From Deltaproteobacteria bacterium UBA3076 (GTDB lineage: Bacteria > Desulfobacterota > Dissulfuribacteria > Dissulfuribacterales > UBA3076): a stretch of DNA of 8,649 nt. Below the pieces are notes generated by a model. The model was not told where the DNA came from. It worked only from the letters and a program-made list of their open reading frames with translations, and ran no database searches. The DNA is taken from contig DFBQ01000158.1 of the NCBI GenBank assembly GCA_002367355.1, forward strand, positions 1 to 8,649. The letters run 5' to 3'. Position numbers and translations under genes: made by a program. How positions within the stretch are numbered: the first letter of the stretch is position 1; each line of letters starts with the position of its first letter. Of the stretch, positions 6,090 through 8,649 are shown one piece after another.

Positions 6090-7259
6090 ATGGATTCTTT
6101 TGAGAATATTACGGATTTTATTGACTCTGAATTGCGGTTTCAGAATGAGACCGGGCTGCTCAGATCTCTTTTCCCCCTGGAAGGGTCACAAAGAGGGGTG
6201 ATAAAGACGAATGGGAAGCCACTTGTTGATTTTTCCTCCAATGATTATTTGGGCCTGGCTGATCACCCCGCCCTTATTGAGGGAGCAAAAAAGGCCATGG
6301 AGAAATGGGGTATGGGGGCCCGGGCCTCCAGGCTTATGAGCGGGGACCTGGAAATCCACCACAGGCTTGAGTCGGCGATTGCTGCTCTAAAGGGAAAAGA
6401 AGCGAGCCTACTTTTTGGAAGCGGTTATCTGGCAAATACAGGAATAATCCCATCCCTTTGCGGAAGGAACGATGTGATCTATTCGGATCGCCTGAACCAT
6501 GCAAGCATAGTGGATGGAATCCTTTTGTCCAGGGCACGATTTTACAGGTTCAGACATAATGATCTGAATCACCTTGAGGACCTGCTCAAAAACCACAGGT
6601 CGAGATATCGCAGGGCCCTGATTGTGGTTGAAAGCGTTTACAGCATGGACGGAGATCAGGTTCCTATATCAGAGCTCTTGGAACTAAGGGGGCGTTATGG
6701 GGCCATGCTGATGATAGATGAGGCCCATGCAATAGGGGTATTTGGTACAAAAGGGGAGGGGATTATAAGCCAAACCGGGGCAGACGCAGTGGATGTAATC
6801 CTTGGCACATTCGGAAAGGCCCTGGGTGGTTATGGTGCCTTTGTAGCTGTCTCGAACCGGATGAAGCAGTTTCTTTTAAATCGGGCCAGGACCTTTATTT
6901 TCTCTACCGCCCTTCCACCGGCGGTTATAGGTGCAAACCTTGCGGCTGTGAAGCTTCTTGAGGAGGAGCCGGAGCGCAGAAGCCGGGTCTGCGAGCTGGC
7001 ATCAGAGCTGAGACAGGCTTTAAAGGAAGATCTGGGTCTCAATACCCCCAGCGAGTCACAGATCGTTCCAGTGATGGTTGGCGACAGCCAAAGTGCGCTC
7101 AGTCTGGCGGAAAGCCTGTGGGATGCAGGCTTTTTTGTAAAAGCGATTCGGCCCCCGACTGTCCCTGAGGGTACGGCAAGGATTCGTCTATCCGTAACTG
7201 CAAATCATAGTTTAAAAGATGTGCGTCAACTTCTGGAGGCCCTGTCCAATGGACTTTGA
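6090..7259 (+). CDS. bioF: 8-amino-7-oxononanoate synthase
   Basis: PLP-dependent enzyme that condenses pimeloyl-ACP (or -CoA) with L-alanine to give 8-amino-7-oxononanoate, CO2 and free carrier, the first step of biotin ring assembly. It is a fold-type I alpha-oxoamine synthase of 389 residues, a normal length. Seen are DFSSNDYLGL (47-56), GSGYLANTG (110-118), H137 in NHASI, VESVYSMDGD (180-189), D210 and H213 in DEAHAIGVFG, and the PLP lysine K243 in GTFGKALGGYGA. The C-terminal IRPPTVPEGTARIRLSV (353-369) is BioF-like rather than like the sister enzyme 2-amino-3-ketobutyrate ligase, and the adjoining bioC settles the choice. The ATG at 6090 has no clear Shine-Dalgarno sequence. The stop overlaps the next gene by 11 nt, indicating one translationally coupled operon. 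Confidence 0.95.
   Translation: MDSFENITDFIDSELRFQNETGLLRSLFPLEGSQRGVIKTNGKPLVDFSSNDYLGLADHPALIEGAKKAMEKWGMGARASRLMSGDLEIHHRLESAIAALKGKEASLLFGSGYLANTGIIPSLCGRNDVIYSDRLNHASIVDGILLSRARFYRFRHNDLNHLEDLLKNHRSRYRRALIVVESVYSMDGDQVPISELLELRGRYGAMLMIDEAHAIGVFGTKGEGIISQTGADAVDVILGTFGKALGGYGAFVAVSNRMKQFLLNRARTFIFSTALPPAVIGANLAAVKLLEEEPERRSRVCELASELRQALKEDLGLNTPSESQIVPVMVGDSQSALSLAESLWDAGFFVKAIRPPTVPEGTARIRLSVTANHSLKDVRQLLEALSNGL
7235..7251 (+). promoter_or_regulatory. Ribosome binding site deciding the hydrolase start
   Basis: GGAGG at 7235-7239, inside the end of bioF, stands 9 nt before ATG 7249. The longer in-frame ATG at 7219 has no such site and would add ten residues unlike the family, so 7249 is chosen. 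Confidence 0.75.
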
Positions 7260-7920
7260 GCTCATCCGCCGGGGCCATGAAAGATCTTTAGTCCTGATAC
7301 CCGGCTGGGGTTTCTGTTCTGATATTTTTTCTTCGCTCAATCTGGCCTATAATTATGTTCTGCCCAAAGGACCTGTGTATAGTGATATATCAATCGAGCT
7401 CTATGATTTTTTGCTCGAAAAGGATATGGCAAGGGTGAGTATTCTTGGCTGGTCCCTGGGGGCCTGTGTTGCCCTTGATTTCCATGCCGGATATTCAGAT
7501 ATGATCGAGACTATATATATTATATCCTTGCGAAGGGCCTTTGACCATGAAGAAATTTTATCACAACTTAAGGCCCTGGAAGCGGACCATGTTGTGGCCC
7601 TGAAGCAATTCTATCGCCGGTGTTTTTTGGGACAGAGTGCTGATTACCAGTGGTTTTCCAGTGCATTAGAGAAATCCAGCATCAGACAGTGGGATATGCC
7701 TGGACTCAGGAAGGGATTGATGTATTTAAAAGGGAAAACAGCGGATTTCTCCAAATGCGCAGGCACTCAATTGCGTATCTTTCATGGGGAAAGAGATGTG
7801 ATTGCACCCCTGGATAAAGTTCCTGAGCCTCCTCCGGGAGTTGCCATCGATGTAATTCCAGGTACAGGACACTTGCCCTTCTTGGCATCTGAATTCGAAA
7901 GGAGGTTCTGTGTGCCTTAA
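7249..7920 (+). CDS. Small alpha/beta-hydrolase, probable pimeloyl-ACP methyl ester esterase (BioH/BioG-type)
   Basis: Likely removes the methyl group from pimeloyl-ACP methyl ester, freeing pimeloyl-ACP for BioF and ending chain elongation. The 223-residue product has an oxyanion region LIPGWGFCSDIF (16-27), the nucleophile elbow LGWSLGA (66-72, S69), the acid D183 in HGERDVIAP and H208 in GTGHLPF, so a full catalytic triad is visible. GWG and GWSLG are the same words as in E. coli BioH, but BioH is about 256 residues. Here the stretch between oxyanion loop and elbow is short and lacks the usual DLPGxGxS loop, so it is nearer in size to BioG. I give no symbol because family assignment needs a profile search. 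It lies between bioF and bioC, overlapping each by 11 nt, which strongly supports the biotin role. There is no signal peptide; it is cytoplasmic. Confidence 0.8.
   Translation: MDFELIRRGHERSLVLIPGWGFCSDIFSSLNLAYNYVLPKGPVYSDISIELYDFLLEKDMARVSILGWSLGACVALDFHAGYSDMIETIYIISLRRAFDHEEILSQLKALEADHVVALKQFYRRCFLGQSADYQWFSSALEKSSIRQWDMPGLRKGLMYLKGKTADFSKCAGTQLRIFHGERDVIAPLDKVPEPPPGVAIDVIPGTGHLPFLASEFERRFCVP
7901..7912 (+). promoter_or_regulatory. Ribosome binding site and GTG start of bioC
   Basis: GGAGGT at 7901-7906, within the last codons of the hydrolase, precedes GTG at 7910-7912. The spacing is short (4 nt from GGAGG), but this is the only strong site before the conserved QSFSRAAPTYDTYADVQ segment. 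A TTG at 7928 is a poorer alternative. Confidence 0.7.
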
Positions 7921-8649
7921 GGCGCGGTTGACACAGTCCTTCTCAAGGGCTGCTCCGACCTATGATACCTATGCAGATGTCCAGTCTGAAACAGCCACCT
8001 GTCTTATGGCCCGGCTCAAAGACAGAGAATATCATGAGATACTTGAGGTTGGCTGCGGTACAGGGTTCTATACCTTGATGCTGGCACAGAAATTCGTAAA
8101 CTCACATATACTGGCAGTTGACATCTCGCCGGTCATGGTTGCCGAGGCAAGAATAAAACTTGCCCGATATTCCAGGGTACGTCTTGAAAAGGCCGATGGT
8201 GAGTACCTCCCTGCTTTTATTCCCGGTCCTTTTGATCTTATTACTGCAAGCGGTGCCCTTCACTGGTTTGAGGATTTAGAAAGGACAATACAACAATACT
8301 GCCGTATCCTTTCTCCTTCCGGCTCTCTCCTTTGTGCGCTCTTTGGTCCGAATACACTCTTTGAATTAAACAAGACGCTCAGGCATGTCTTTGACAACAG
8401 GGTCTGTCTTCCGGTCAATTCTTTCCCAAAGGAGACCACATTGCAGGATTTCCTTTCAAGGGCATTTAATGAATGGGACGTAAAAGAACTCAGTCTCTCC
8501 CGTACCTATCCGGATCTGCTGTCACTCCTAAGGAGTCTAAAAAGTACAGGTGTGGCGCCCAGGATGGCAACAGGGCCTTTTGTGCGTACCCGCGCGGGCA
8601 TGTTGGAGATAGAGCGGAGTTATAAAAAACATTTTGGTTCGATAAGGGC
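7910..8649 (+). CDS. bioC: Malonyl-ACP O-methyltransferase, truncated at window end
   Basis: SAM-dependent methyltransferase that caps malonyl-ACP (or -CoA) with a methyl ester, disguising it as a fatty-acid primer so that the pimelate chain can be built. The 246 full codons to the window edge cover nearly the whole of a protein usually of about 250-280 residues; the C terminus and stop are missing. The N-terminal QSFSRAAPTYDTYADVQ (9-25) is the BioC opening. SAM motif I is EVGCGTGFYT (46-55), the acidic residue ending strand 2 is D71 in AVDISPVM, and post-motif words are FDLITASGALHWF (108-120) and LLRSLKSTGVAPR (206-218). The latter resembles the MRSLKGIGA stretch of E. coli BioC and separates it from generic class I methyltransferases. 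It starts at GTG 7910, overlapping the hydrolase by 11 nt. Further bio genes (bioA, bioD, bioB) may follow beyond the edge. Confidence 0.9.
   Translation, partial: MCLKARLTQSFSRAAPTYDTYADVQSETATCLMARLKDREYHEILEVGCGTGFYTLMLAQKFVNSHILAVDISPVMVAEARIKLARYSRVRLEKADGEYLPAFIPGPFDLITASGALHWFEDLERTIQQYCRILSPSGSLLCALFGPNTLFELNKTLRHVFDNRVCLPVNSFPKETTLQDFLSRAFNEWDVKELSLSRTYPDLLSLLRSLKSTGVAPRMATGPFVRTRAGMLEIERSYKKHFGSIR

Overview
This is 8.6 kb of a Gram-negative bacterial chromosome carrying ordinary housekeeping and biosynthesis genes, separated by intergenic spaces unusually rich in short palindromic repeats. LpxC, the committed step of lipid A synthesis, shows an outer membrane. The moderate GC content, the gene order and the style of the intergenic repeats suggest a Desulfobacterota (deltaproteobacterial) genome. 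That placement is an inference from general resemblance, not from a marker gene.

Layout. (1) 7-1665, minus: ilvD, dihydroxy-acid dehydratase of branched-chain amino acid synthesis, complete. (2) 1666-2315: a 650-bp divergent spacer with no gene, holding two different inverted-repeat elements almost back to back. One is about 217 bp with CAACCGGAA-type ends. The other is 150 bp with perfect 16-bp terminal inverted repeats, a 6-bp flanking duplication and a nested pair of hairpins. (3) 2316-3967, plus: rnc and era, an RNase III / Era GTPase pair for rRNA processing and 30S maturation, followed by a hairpin. (4) 4215-5141, plus: lpxC, with a GTG start. (5) 5323-5751, minus: arfB (yaeJ), a ribosome-rescue hydrolase, bracketed by two same-orientation copies of a 46-bp repeat; an inverted-repeat element fills the space between it and lpxC and supplies its stop codon. 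(6) 6090 to the right edge, plus: a biotin operon of bioF, a small alpha/beta-hydrolase and bioC. Each of its two junctions overlaps by 11 nt, and bioC runs off the window.

How the genes work together. BioC methylates malonyl-ACP (or malonyl-CoA) so that fatty-acid synthesis can build a pimeloyl methyl ester. An esterase, here probably the small hydrolase, removes the methyl group. BioF then condenses pimeloyl-ACP with alanine, the first step of ring assembly. rnc and era both act on ribosome biogenesis and are probably co-transcribed. ilvD, lpxC and arfB look like separate transcription units.

I see no defence system, CRISPR array, transposase, tRNA or rRNA, and I do not think the window holds an undescribed multi-gene system. 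The points most worth a second look are the non-coding elements (paired hairpins with compensating base changes, tandem inverted-repeat insertions, the repeat bracket around arfB) and the shortened BioH-like esterase.
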